Origin: DASVLX01 sp035552275
GTDB lineage: Bacteria > Actinomycetota > Actinomycetes > Mycobacteriales > Pseudonocardiaceae
Length of the DNA: 16,630 nt
Assembly: GCA_035552275.1 (NCBI GenBank)
Contig: DASZLR010000131.1
Span: 1 to 16,630 of the forward strand
Direction of reading: 5' to 3'
Positions 1-6,706 of the stretch are shown piece by piece. The notes beneath the pieces were generated by a model. The model saw only the letters and a program-made list of their open reading frames with translations, was not told where the DNA came from and made no database searches. How positions within the stretch are numbered: the stretch's first letter is position 1; every line of letters starts with the position of its first letter. The translations under genes were made by a program, and so were the position numbers.

Positions 1-102
1 GGTGTCGTCGGCGGCTGGATCTATGTCGGCAGCCCCATCGGCACCGTCGGCGACGGTCAGCCCGGCGGGCTCGGTCTCCTGCTTCTCGGACGAGGTGGCC
101 AC
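1..102 (-). CDS. Possible N-terminus of a gene running off the left edge
   Basis: A reading frame on the minus strand opens with a GTG and continues uninterrupted for 34 codons to the window edge. It reads V-A-T-S-S-E-K-Q-E-T-E-P-A-G and continues rich in Asp and Ala, a hydrophilic acidic start often seen before the first membrane helix of actinobacterial membrane proteins. I see no convincing Shine-Dalgarno sequence. In mycobacteria the gene after ponA1 in this orientation is Rv0051, a polytopic glycosyltransferase-like membrane protein, so synteny makes a homologue plausible. The visible 34 residues do not by themselves identify any family. The plus strand is also open here (positions 1-237), so the call is weak. 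Confidence 0.3.
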   Translation of the reverse strand, partial: MATSSEKQETEPAGLTVADGADGAADIDPAADDT

Positions 103-199
103 GCGCGGATGGTACGGGTAGCCATGTCAGCCCGAGGTAGGACACCGCGTGCCAGTACCGGTTGGGTCAAGGATGCTCCGCACCCAGCAGTCGGCAGAT

Positions 200-292
200 T
201 CAGGCGGTGGAAGCATCCGCTTCGAGTAGTTCGCTGAATACCTCGCTGGGTTTCTTCCAACCGTGGATTTTACGGGCTTCTCCAGCAACACC
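200..292 (-). pseudogene. Relic of an IS30-type transposase C-terminus
   Basis: Read on the minus strand, this stretch encodes A-R-K-I-H-G-W-K-K-P-S-E-V-F-S-E-L-L-E-A followed by D-A-S-T-A and a TGA stop at 202-200. It resembles the conserved end of IS30-family transposases, whose C-termini commonly read like (N-x-R-P-R)K-x-L-G-W-x-T-P-A-E-x-F-x-x-L-L. The Asn/Arg-Pro part just upstream is lost, and no catalytic DDE region is present, so only about 30 codons remain. The rest of the element is either deleted or too decayed to see, and I could not identify terminal inverted repeats. The relic lies within 100 bp of the ponA stop codon, in an otherwise conserved gene neighbourhood. Confidence 0.55.
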
Positions 293-303
293 TTTCTTGT
301 GCG

Positions 304-3300
304 CTAGCCGGTCGGTGGGCTACCGCTGCCTCCACCATGGCCGCGGCCGCCGCCGAAGCCGTTGCCAGTGGTGGGCGGGCAATAGCCGAACAGACATGTA
401 CCGCCGCCGGTCGTTGTTGGCTCGGTAGTGGTCGTGTCTGGCGTGGTGGTCGGCTGCTCCGTGGTGGTCTGGACCGTGGTCTGGTTGTCCTGCGTCGGCA
501 CCGCGGCGTTCGTCGTCGGCTGGCCGCTGTAATTGCCGCCGCCCGCAACGGCCTGGACAGGCGGGAACTGCGCGACCGGCTGATTGGCCAAATACGTGTT
601 CATGAACGACTGCCAGATGTAGGCCGGTTCTTCACGACCATAGACGTCATAGCCCGACGCACTGTGGTGCGTGGTGTCGTCGGTGTGGGTCATCTTGCCC
701 AGCGGATTCTTGTACAGCCCGTATACCGGGGCAGGCTCGTTGACATGGCCGAACCACACGGCCGTCACCACCTGCGGCGTGTAGCCGACCATCCAGGCGT
801 CCGCGTTGTGACCGGTGCTGGCATTGCCTACCTTGAAGTCCTGCGTGCCCGTCTTAGCACCGTTCGGCCGGTTGTTGTCCAAGGCATTGTGCTGAGCGGC
901 CACCTTCGTCAGCGACTGGGTGACGGTCCCGGCGATGTTCGCGTTGTTCTGCGGATTCTGCGGGTCAAATGCCGGCGTCGCCACAGTATTGAACTGATAG
1001 AGCAATCCGCCCGAATCGTCTGTGGCTTTGTCAACAAAATGCGCCGGAATCTTCATGCCGTTGTTTGCGAATGTGGCGTAGCCCTGCGCCTGGTCAATTG
1101 GCCGAACGGCGTACTGGCCGATGGAGATACCTGCTTCTGTTACCCCATTGCCAATCCCGGTTTTCGGATCATCCTGCTGCAGCGAATCAAAGGAGGTATA
1201 GTTAGGGTTCTTCAACGACGGCGTGATCTTCTTCGGGATTCCAGCGTCCCAGGCGGCCTGGCGAACCTTGCCGACGCCAGTGGTGTAGCCCATGTTGTAG
1301 AAAACAGTATTAACCGACTGGGTCATGGCGTCCCAGACAGTCATCTGAGGTGATCCTTCACCGTCCGAGTTGTGCACGAGCTGGCCATCAATAATCTGAT
1401 TGTCGCTGCCGTTATACAACGTGTCCAGGCCAACCTGTTGCGCACCTTGTTGCGAGTTGTTCTGTAGCGCAGCCGCAAAAACGTAGGGTTTGAAGGAGGA
1501 ACCGGCTTGTTCCGGTGTCATCGCCAGGTCATAGGAGGTCGTGCCGTCCCCGCCATAATATGCGATGATCTTTCCAGTCGACGGATCGACTGATACAAGT
1601 GCGGCACCCTCGGGGTTCTTGGGATCGTGAGTGAACTGGCCATCCGCCCCGAGGACCTGGTTAACGGAGTTTTCCGCCGCCAGTTGGGCGGCCGGGCTTA
1701 TGGTCGTGTAGATGTTCGCACCCGACTTGGACAGCGTTTGCCGGCTGTAGCCGTCCTGCATCAGCTCGTTGAATACCTCGGTCACGATGTACGGCCGGTC
1801 CTTGGGCACTGATGCGTCGGCACCGTTGTCGGCGCTATCCGACTGCGGCGTGGGGAATGCGGCAGTGTCGTATTCGGACTGGGTGACCCAGTGGTTGGCC
1901 AGCATTCGGCCCATCACATAGGTGTACCGCCTCTGTTCGTACTTCTGGTCGTCCGCATACGACGGCAACTGGATCATGCCGGCCAGCAGCGACGCCTGCT
2001 CGTTGGTCACCTTGCTGAGGTCCTCGCCGTAGAACGCCTGCGCGGCGGCCTTGACCCCGTAGGCGCCGCGTCCGAAGTAGACGGTGTTCAGATAGGCGGT
2101 GAGGATGTCCTGCTTGCTGTACGAGTTGTTCATCTTGTACGCCTCGACCACCTCGGAGACCTTCCGAGTGATCGTGCGCTGGTCGTTTCCGGTGGCCTTC
2201 TTGACGTATTCCTGGCTGATGGTCGAGCCACCGCCCGTCCCGCCGGTGAGCTGGTTGTACGCGGTGCGGACGATGGCCTTCAGGTCGAACCCGGAGTTCG
2301 TCATGAAGGTTTCGTCTTCGGCCGCCATCGCGGCGTTCTTCATCGAGTCCGGAATCTGGTCCCAGGTGGCCAGCTGGTGACTGTTACTGCCGCCGGCGCT
2401 CGTGTACATCTTCGAGCCGTCGGCGTAGTACAGCGTCACCGGCTGGTTCAGCTGAGCGACCAGCGCGTTCGGGTTGGGCACGGTGACGAACTGGTACATC
2501 ACGATGAACGCGATCACCGGGCCAAGAAAACCCAGCGCGATCAGCACATACAGCGTGCGCCGGACCCGGCGCCAGATCTTGCGCTTCCGCGCCTGTGGGT
2601 CGTCCGGACCGCGTCCGCCACCACCCCGACCACCACCAGTGGGCGGCGGCGGGACATAGCCGTCGTCGGGCAGGTCCGGCTCATCGGCGAAGTCGTAGGA
2701 ACTGTCGCGGTGGGTGAGCAGTTGCGGCTCGCGTTCGTAGACCGGCTCGGGCGTCACCGGCGGCAGGTGGGTGGTGGCCTGATCCGCGACGCCGACCGTC
2801 CTCGTCCGAGCGTTCATCGGACTGCCCTGTCCGGCGGCCGGACCCGGCCGGCCAGCACCACCGGGCGGCATCTGCCGGCCGGGCCGCAGCGGCGGACGGC
2901 CGACAGCGCGAGTCGCGTCGGGGCCGGATGCGGGGCCGGGCGTGAACTGGGTGGGCTGGTTCGTCGGACCGGGCGTCATTCGGGTTCGTGGGTCGCCCTG
3001 CGAACGGGGATCACCCTGACGGGGACCGCCTTGCGGACGGGGATCGACCGGCTGACGGCCGTCACCTTGGGGCTCGCCGCGTGGCACGCGCTTGGCCACC
3101 CTGCGGGCCGGGCGACGAGCCGCCGGACGCCCGTCACCAGCACCGTTACCAGCGCCATTACCGTTGCCATTGGCAGCGCCGCCCAACCGGTCCATCGGCT
3201 GCGAATCGTCAAACGACGGTGTCCACGCTCCGGTCGCCTCGATCGGCGCCGGTCGGTTGGGACGGCCGCCGGATCGCGGATCGTCAGTATGGTCGTTCAC
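304..3300 (-). CDS. ponA: Class A penicillin-binding protein (transglycosylase/transpeptidase)
   Basis: Bifunctional peptidoglycan synthase of 998 aa that polymerises lipid II and cross-links stem peptides outside the membrane. Residues 1-245 are a cytoplasmic Pro/Gly/Arg-rich low-complexity extension, followed by one membrane anchor (about 249-272). The GT51 glycosyltransferase domain shows E-D-E-T-F with catalytic Glu328, then G-G-S-T-I-S-Q-E and R-K-V-S-E. The transpeptidase has S-S-F-K (Ser601, Lys604), S-V-N (662-664) and K-T-G (816-818), so all catalytic motifs are intact. The tail is Thr/Pro/Gly-rich and contains C-L-F-G-Y-C. The start is GTG, chosen because GGGAGG lies about 8 nt upstream. 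It is longer than the PonA1 of M. tuberculosis, mostly from the N-terminal extension. DUF5318 lies 139 bp upstream in the same direction, as in mycobacteria (Rv0049-Rv0050), and co-transcription is likely. The canonical second Gln of the S-T-I-T-Q-Q motif is Glu, and the His of the first GT motif is Asn. Confidence 0.96.
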   Translation of the reverse strand: MNDHTDDPRSGGRPNRPAPIEATGAWTPSFDDSQPMDRLGGAANGNGNGAGNGAGDGRPAARRPARRVAKRVPRGEPQGDGRQPVDPRPQGGPRQGDPRSQGDPRTRMTPGPTNQPTQFTPGPASGPDATRAVGRPPLRPGRQMPPGGAGRPGPAAGQGSPMNARTRTVGVADQATTHLPPVTPEPVYEREPQLLTHRDSSYDFADEPDLPDDGYVPPPPTGGGRGGGGRGPDDPQARKRKIWRRVRRTLYVLIALGFLGPVIAFIVMYQFVTVPNPNALVAQLNQPVTLYYADGSKMYTSAGGSNSHQLATWDQIPDSMKNAAMAAEDETFMTNSGFDLKAIVRTAYNQLTGGTGGGSTISQEYVKKATGNDQRTITRKVSEVVEAYKMNNSYSKQDILTAYLNTVYFGRGAYGVKAAAQAFYGEDLSKVTNEQASLLAGMIQLPSYADDQKYEQRRYTYVMGRMLANHWVTQSEYDTAAFPTPQSDSADNGADASVPKDRPYIVTEVFNELMQDGYSRQTLSKSGANIYTTISPAAQLAAENSVNQVLGADGQFTHDPKNPEGAALVSVDPSTGKIIAYYGGDGTTSYDLAMTPEQAGSSFKPYVFAAALQNNSQQGAQQVGLDTLYNGSDNQIIDGQLVHNSDGEGSPQMTVWDAMTQSVNTVFYNMGYTTGVGKVRQAAWDAGIPKKITPSLKNPNYTSFDSLQQDDPKTGIGNGVTEAGISIGQYAVRPIDQAQGYATFANNGMKIPAHFVDKATDDSGGLLYQFNTVATPAFDPQNPQNNANIAGTVTQSLTKVAAQHNALDNNRPNGAKTGTQDFKVGNASTGHNADAWMVGYTPQVVTAVWFGHVNEPAPVYGLYKNPLGKMTHTDDTTHHSASGYDVYGREEPAYIWQSFMNTYLANQPVAQFPPVQAVAGGGNYSGQPTTNAAVPTQDNQTTVQTTTEQPTTTPDTTTTEPTTTGGGTCLFGYCPPTTGNGFGGGRGHGGGSGSPPTG

Positions 3301-3320
3301 GGATGGGCCTCCCAGACCGT

Positions 3321-3337
3321 CGCGCCCCCGGGGCGCG
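3321..3337. promoter_or_regulatory. GC-rich palindrome in the ponA leader
   Basis: CGCGCCCC-C-GGGGCGCG, an 8+1+8 perfect inverted repeat, ends 21 nt before the ponA GTG and just upstream of its GGGAGG. In RNA it could fold with a 6-bp stem and 5-nt loop. It could modulate ponA translation or be chance in GC-rich DNA; the sequence alone does not decide. Confidence 0.3.
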
Positions 3338-3382
3338 CCGTTCGGTGGTCGTCTGTCGCGCTGCTTGTCGTGTCTGTCGCAT

Positions 3383-3415
3383 GGCTGGTCATCGGCTGGT
3401 CATAAGCTCGTCATA
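3383..3415. repeat. Three tandem 11-bp units upstream of ponA
   Basis: Units GGCTGGTCATC, GGCTGGTCATA and AGCTCGTCATA follow one another without spacing. The first two match at 10 of 11 bases and the third is diverged. The 11-bp period equals about one helical turn, and the array sits 83-115 bp before the ponA start in the DUF5318-ponA gap. It could be a cluster of protein-binding sites on one face of the helix, or a local duplication. Confidence 0.45.
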
Positions 3416-3439
3416 GGCACAGCGTCGGCCGTCGCCGGA

Positions 3440-3907
3440 TCACTCCGACGCCGTCCTCCGCCGAGGGCGTGGCGCAGCACTATCGCCGCCGCCCCCTGTT
3501 CCCAGGACGTATGACCGCACCAGGTGGTTCCAACTACACGTACGGCAGACCTCGACAACGTAGACCCGGAACTCACCGAACATGGTGGCCATCCGGACCA
3601 GTTCCTCGGGCATGCGGGCCGAGCCGGACAGTTGCTTCAGCTCATCGCCATACACCCAGCTGACCAGGGTCAGCGGTTCCTTGCGGCACACCGGACAGCT
3701 CACGTCGGTCGGCCGGCCGTGGAACTTGGCAGCGCGCAACAGGTACGGGCTGGCGTCGCAGACCTCCGCCGTCCCGACCCGGCCCGAATAGACCTCCGCG
3801 AGCAGCGCTCGGCGCTGCAACGCGTAGTCCACCGCCTGCCGTTGGTTCCGCACCCAAACAGGGTACGTGCCGAGCCGGGCTCGCCGCTGCGCTGTTCGCG
3901 TCACCAT
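3440..3907 (-). CDS. DUF5318 zinc-ribbon-like protein (Rv0049 family)
   Basis: Protein of up to 155 aa of unknown function, conserved in Actinobacteria beside ponA. The core is typical of the family: R-Q-A-V-D-Y-A-L-Q-R-R near the N-terminus, C-D-A-S-P-Y-L-L-R-A-A-K-F-H-G-R at about residues 50-65, then two CxxC pairs, C71-P-V-C74 and C121-R-T-C124. These probably bind one zinc ion as a zinc ribbon. The C-terminal 20 residues are a low-complexity Gly/Arg tail. The start is uncertain. The ATG at 3907 gives 18 extra residues before the conserved block, whereas homologues as I recall begin close to the GTG at 3853 (residue 19); neither start has a clear Shine-Dalgarno. It diverges from padR and is followed by ponA, which fits a cell-wall-related role, but no activity can be assigned. 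Confidence 0.85.
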   Translation of the reverse strand: MVTRTAQRRARLGTYPVWVRNQRQAVDYALQRRALLAEVYSGRVGTAEVCDASPYLLRAAKFHGRPTDVSCPVCRKEPLTLVSWVYGDELKQLSGSARMPEELVRMATMFGEFRVYVVEVCRTCSWNHLVRSYVLGTGGGGDSAAPRPRRRTASE

Positions 3908-4006
3908 TCGTCACAGTCGGCAGTGCCGCGAGCCAGCCGCAGGCCATCGGCCCGGCCGCCAACGGTGTTGATTGCCACAAGAACGCTGGGAGTTTCCAGC
4001 AAGATG

Positions 4007-4023
4007 TATCGGAGCGATATAGT
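4007..4023 (+). promoter_or_regulatory. Candidate PadR operator over a -10 element
   Basis: TATCG-GAG-CGATA (4007-4019) is a perfect 5-bp inverted repeat. It runs directly into TATAGT (4018-4023), which matches the TAnnnT form of an actinobacterial -10 box and lies about 37 bp before the padR start. A repressor bound here would cover the promoter, as expected for an autoregulated PadR protein. The site also lies in the shared region with the divergent DUF5318-ponA genes. No convincing -35 is visible. Confidence 0.45.
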
Positions 4024-4059
4024 GGCCTGATTGGTCGACGGGCGTAGGGGAGGTGTCTC

Positions 4060-4647
4060 ATGATCGAGTTCGCGATACTCGGACTCCTGCATGAGGCGCC
4101 GATGCACGGCTACGAGTTGCGCAAGCGGCTCGCGGAAACGCTGGGCGCGTTCCGGGCCTTCTCCTACGGTTCGCTGTATCCGGCGCTGCGCCGACTGCAG
4201 CGAGCCGGGCTGATCGTCGAGGAGGCGTACGACCCGGCCAACGAGGATCGTCCAGCGCGGTCCTGGGGCCGGCGGGCGAAACGGGTCTACCGGATCACCG
4301 CCGAGGGCAAGGACAGGTTCGCCGAGTTGCTGGCCGACGGCGGCCCGCAGACCTGGGACGACGACGGGTTCGGCGTGCACATGGCGTTCTTCTCCCGGAC
4401 GCCGGCCGAGGTCAGGATGCGCATTCTGGAAGGCAGGCGGCGGCGGGTCGAGGAGCGTCGCGAGGGGCTGCGGTCCGCGCTGGCCCGGGCCGGCGACCGG
4501 ATCGACCGCTACACCCGCGAGCTGCACCGGATGGGCCTGGAGTCCAGCGACCGGGAAGTGCGTTGGCTCAACGAGTTGATCGCGCACGAGCAGGCCGAAC
4601 AGCGCCCGCCGGACGAGTCGTCCGGCGGCGAGCGCCCACCAGCTTGA
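4060..4647 (+). CDS. PadR-family transcriptional regulator
   Basis: DNA-binding regulator of 195 aa. The N-terminal winged helix-turn-helix (about residues 1-90) begins M-I-E-F-A-I-L-G-L-L and carries M-H-G-Y-E-L-R-K-R-L and the recognition-helix signature Y-G-S-L-Y-P-A-L-R-R-L, both classic PadR motifs. The wing reaches R-V-Y-R-I-T-A-E-G-K. Residues 105-182 are a charged, helical C-terminal dimerisation domain typical of the longer PadR subgroup. GGGGAGG lies 6 nt before the ATG. It corresponds by position to M. tuberculosis Rv0047c, also beside ino1. It probably represses its own promoter through the inverted repeat at 4007-4019 and may affect ino1, which starts 56 bp downstream with no terminator clearly separating the two. 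The ligand is unknown. The mycobacterial Rv0048c-like gene between the regulator and DUF5318 is absent here. Confidence 0.93.
   Translation: MIEFAILGLLHEAPMHGYELRKRLAETLGAFRAFSYGSLYPALRRLQRAGLIVEEAYDPANEDRPARSWGRRAKRVYRITAEGKDRFAELLADGGPQTWDDDGFGVHMAFFSRTPAEVRMRILEGRRRRVEERREGLRSALARAGDRIDRYTRELHRMGLESSDREVRWLNELIAHEQAEQRPPDESSGGERPPA
4606..4628. repeat. 11-bp perfect palindrome at the 3' end of padR
   Basis: CCGCCGGACGA-G-TCGTCCGGCGG is an 11+1+11 perfect inverted repeat inside the padR coding sequence, encoding P-P-D-E-S-S-G-G near the C-terminus. In the padR-ino1 transcript it could form a GC-rich hairpin about 76 nt before the ino1 start. There is no U-tract. It could attenuate read-through into ino1, stabilise the message, or be a coding coincidence. 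Confidence 0.5.
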
Positions 4648-4703
4648 CCAGCATCACCAGTAAAACGACGAGTGAGTAAGCAGAACAAGTCAGGAGGATC
4701 CGC

Positions 4704-5792
4704 ATGGGCGAGCATCGCCGCGTTCGGGTGGCCATTGTCGGCGTCGGCAACTGCGCCGCGTCTCTGGTCCAAGGAGTGCACTTTTACCGGGACGCCGACC
4801 CGAACGAGCGGGTGCCCGGCCTGATGCACGTCCAGTTCGGCGAGTACCACGTTCGGGACATCGAGTTCGTGGCCGCGTTCGACGTGGACGCGAAGAAGGT
4901 GGGCCGCGATCTGTCCGAGGCGATTGTGGCCAGTGAGAACAACACCATCAAGATCTGCGATGTGCCGCCGCTGGGTGTGACGGTGGCGCGCGGGCACACC
5001 TACGACGGCCTCGGCGAGTACTACCAGGAGATCATCACCGAGTCGGACGAGAGCCCGGTGGACGTCGTGGCCGCGCTGCGGGCGGCGAAGGTGGATGTGC
5101 TGGTGTCCTACCTGCCGGTCGGTTCGGACGATGCGGACCGGTTCTACGCGCAGTGCGCCATCGACGCCGGAGTGGCGTTCGTCAACGCGCTGCCGGTGTT
5201 CATCGCCTCCGACCCGGAGTGGGCGGAGAAGTTCCGCGCCGCCGGCCTGCCGATCGTCGGCGACGACATCAAGTCCCAGGTCGGCGCCACCATCACGCAC
5301 CGGGTGCTGGCGAAGCTGTTCGAGGACCGCGGGGTGGAGCTGTTGCGCACGTACCAGCTCAACTTCGGCGGCAACATGGACTTCATGAACATGTTGGAGC
5401 GCAAGCGGCTCCAGTCGAAGAAGATCTCCAAGACCCAGTCGGTGACCTCGCAGGTGCCGCACGAGATGGAGAAGGCTTCCGTCCACATCGGACCTTCGGA
5501 CTACGTGCCCTGGCTGGATGACCGGAAGTGGGCGTACGTCCGGCTGGAGGGCCGCACCTTCGGCGATGTGCCGCTGAACCTGGAGTACAAGCTGGAGGTC
5601 TGGGACTCGCCCAACTCGGCCGGCGTGATCATCGACGCGGTGCGCGCCGCGAAGATCGCGCTCGACCGGGGCATCGCCGGGCCGCTGCTGTCGGCGTCCT
5701 CGTACTTCATGAAGTCGCCGCCCGAGCAGTACTCCGACTCGCAGGCCCGGGACGCGGTGGAGAAGTTCATCGCGGGCGAGTTGGACGACTGA
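4704..5792 (+). CDS. ino1: Inositol-1-phosphate synthase
   Basis: NAD-dependent 1L-myo-inositol-1-phosphate synthase (EC 5.5.1.4), 362 aa, converting glucose 6-phosphate to inositol 1-phosphate in the cytoplasm. In actinobacteria the product feeds phosphatidylinositol, PIM/lipoarabinomannan-type glycolipids and mycothiol. The Rossmann motif V-A-I-V-G-V-G-N-C-A-A-S is at residues 9-20. The active-site region G-D-D-I-K-S-Q-V-G-A-T (Lys190), L-N-F-G-G-N-M-D-F (about 219-227) and S-K-K-I-S-K are intact. The length agrees with the M. tuberculosis enzyme (Rv0046c). AGGAGG lies 7 nt before the ATG, a strong site fitting high expression. It follows padR by 56 bp in the same direction, the arrangement known from mycobacteria. 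The gene ends 42 bp before a strong hairpin terminator. No truncation or odd residue is seen. Confidence 0.97.
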   Translation: MGEHRRVRVAIVGVGNCAASLVQGVHFYRDADPNERVPGLMHVQFGEYHVRDIEFVAAFDVDAKKVGRDLSEAIVASENNTIKICDVPPLGVTVARGHTYDGLGEYYQEIITESDESPVDVVAALRAAKVDVLVSYLPVGSDDADRFYAQCAIDAGVAFVNALPVFIASDPEWAEKFRAAGLPIVGDDIKSQVGATITHRVLAKLFEDRGVELLRTYQLNFGGNMDFMNMLERKRLQSKKISKTQSVTSQVPHEMEKASVHIGPSDYVPWLDDRKWAYVRLEGRTFGDVPLNLEYKLEVWDSPNSAGVIIDAVRAAKIALDRGIAGPLLSASSYFMKSPPEQYSDSQARDAVEKFIAGELDD

Positions 5793-5834
5793 GTCCTGGG
5801 CCACGGAGTTCGCCGAGTTTGTCCCGAGTTGTCC

Positions 5835-5865
5835 ACAGGGGCGCCACATCTGGTGGCGCCCCTGT
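5835..5865 (+). terminator. Strong hairpin terminator after ino1
   Basis: ACAGGGGCGCCAC pairs perfectly with GTGGCGCCCCTGT around the 5-nt loop ATCTG: a 13-bp stem 42 bp after the ino1 stop. Only two T residues follow the stem, as is common for actinobacterial hairpin terminators that lack a U-tract. Confidence 0.85.
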
Positions 5866-5883
5866 TGGCGTTCGGGCAGAGTC

Positions 5884-5935
5884 GATCAAGACAGCGGAGT
5901 TGATCAGGAAGGGAGTGGTGTTGATGGGCAAGTAA
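5884..5935 (+). promoter_or_regulatory. Inverted repeat and a three-codon minigene before the SDR gene
   Basis: GATCAA (5884-5889) and TTGATC (5900-5905) form a 6-bp inverted repeat with 10-nt spacing. Shortly after, AGGAAGGGAG is followed by ATG-GGC-AAG-TAA (5924-5935), a Met-Gly-Lys minigene with an upstream purine-rich stretch. Together they look like a small regulatory leader about 65 bp before the SDR gene. Either part may be chance. Apart from the ino1 terminator, I see nothing else in the 5793-6001 gap. Confidence 0.25.
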
Positions 5936-6001
5936 ATCGGACGCGCGTGGCCGGGGAACAGCGGCTCGGGAAACCACGGGCCGGGAAACTACGCTGCCGG
6001 C

Positions 6002-6706
6002 ATGAGCGATCGACCGCTGGCGCTGGTGACCGGCGCGACCCGAGGTATCGGCGCGGCGGTGGCGCACGCGCTGGCCGACACGCACGAGTTGCTGCTCGGT
6101 GGCCGGGACGAGGACACGTTGGCGCGGCTGGCACGTGCGCTGCCGGCGGCTCGGCCGTGGATCGCCGACTTGGCCGACGCCGAGTCGTTGGGCGCGCGGG
6201 TACCCGATGTGGACACGCTGGACGTGCTGGTGCACAGCGCCGGGGTGGGGACCATCGGCCCGCTGCCGGACACCTCGGTGCGGGTGTGGCGGGAAACGTT
6301 GAGCGTCAACGTGATCGCGGTGGCCGAACTGACCCGGCTGCTGCTGCCGGCGCTGCGGGCCGCCCGGGGACACGTCGTGCTGGTGAACTCCGGCCAGGGC
6401 ATCCGGCCCAGCCCCGGCTGGGGCGCGTACGCGGCGAGCAAGTTCGCGCTGCGCGCGTACGCCGATGTGCTGCGTGCCGAGGAGGAGTCCAGCGGGGTGC
6501 GGGTCACCACCGTCTTTCCCGGCCGCACGGCGACCGACCTGCAGCGTCGGGTGCGCGCGGCCGAAGGCGGCCAGTACCGGCCGGCGGACTACCTGCGGCC
6601 GGAGTCGGTGGCCGATGCGGTGCGCTTCGCGGTGACGGCGCCCGCCGACGCGCAGGTGCCGGAGCTGGTGATCCGGCCCCGGCCACACAGTGACCCGCCA
6701 GGGTGA
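6002..6706 (+). CDS. Short-chain dehydrogenase/reductase (SDR) family oxidoreductase
   Basis: Classical SDR of 234 aa, probably a soluble NAD(P)-dependent alcohol/ketone oxidoreductase; the substrate cannot be told from the sequence. The Rossmann signature T-G-A-T-R-G-I-G is at residues 10-17. The second-strand end L-G-G-R-D carries Arg, which often goes with NADP preference. The family motif corresponding to N-A-G reads H-S-A-G-V-G. Catalytic residues are Ser130 (V-N-S-G-Q-G), Tyr143 and Lys147 (Y-A-A-S-K), and P-G-R-T-A-T follows as the family P-G motif. There is no clear Shine-Dalgarno before the ATG at 6002; two similar copies of CGGGAAAC-ACG lie just upstream. The gene stands alone between the ino1 terminator and a convergent gene. 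Its TGA directly abuts the stop of the amidohydrolase, together forming TGATCA. Confidence 0.93.
   Translation: MSDRPLALVTGATRGIGAAVAHALADTHELLLGGRDEDTLARLARALPAARPWIADLADAESLGARVPDVDTLDVLVHSAGVGTIGPLPDTSVRVWRETLSVNVIAVAELTRLLLPALRAARGHVVLVNSGQGIRPSPGWGAYAASKFALRAYADVLRAEEESSGVRVTTVFPGRTATDLQRRVRAAEGGQYRPADYLRPESVADAVRFAVTAPADAQVPELVIRPRPHSDPPG

Noticed and set aside
121..200. Terminal inverted repeat of the IS30 relic
   Set aside because: I searched for a matching pair of ends and found no convincing one.
1..237. Open plus-strand frame from the left edge as the end of a gene
   Set aside because: The translation (Gly/Leu/Arg-rich) resembles nothing and runs over the transposase relic on the other strand.
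1891..3405. Long open frame on the plus strand opposite ponA (also 337-1353)
   Set aside because: Antisense to a clearly identified PBP with all catalytic motifs; Arg/Val/Gly-rich composition typical of shadow frames in high-GC DNA, no recognisable motif.
4509..5849. Long minus-strand frame opposite ino1, and 5501-6688 across ino1 and the SDR gene
   Set aside because: Spans two real genes and a terminator on the other strand; His/Arg/Val-rich shadow translation without domain features.
5879..5935. Short protein ending in V-V-L-M-G-K downstream of ino1
   Set aside because: Its frame is continuous with an out-of-frame shadow of ino1 and has no start with a ribosome site except the Met-Gly-Lys minigene.
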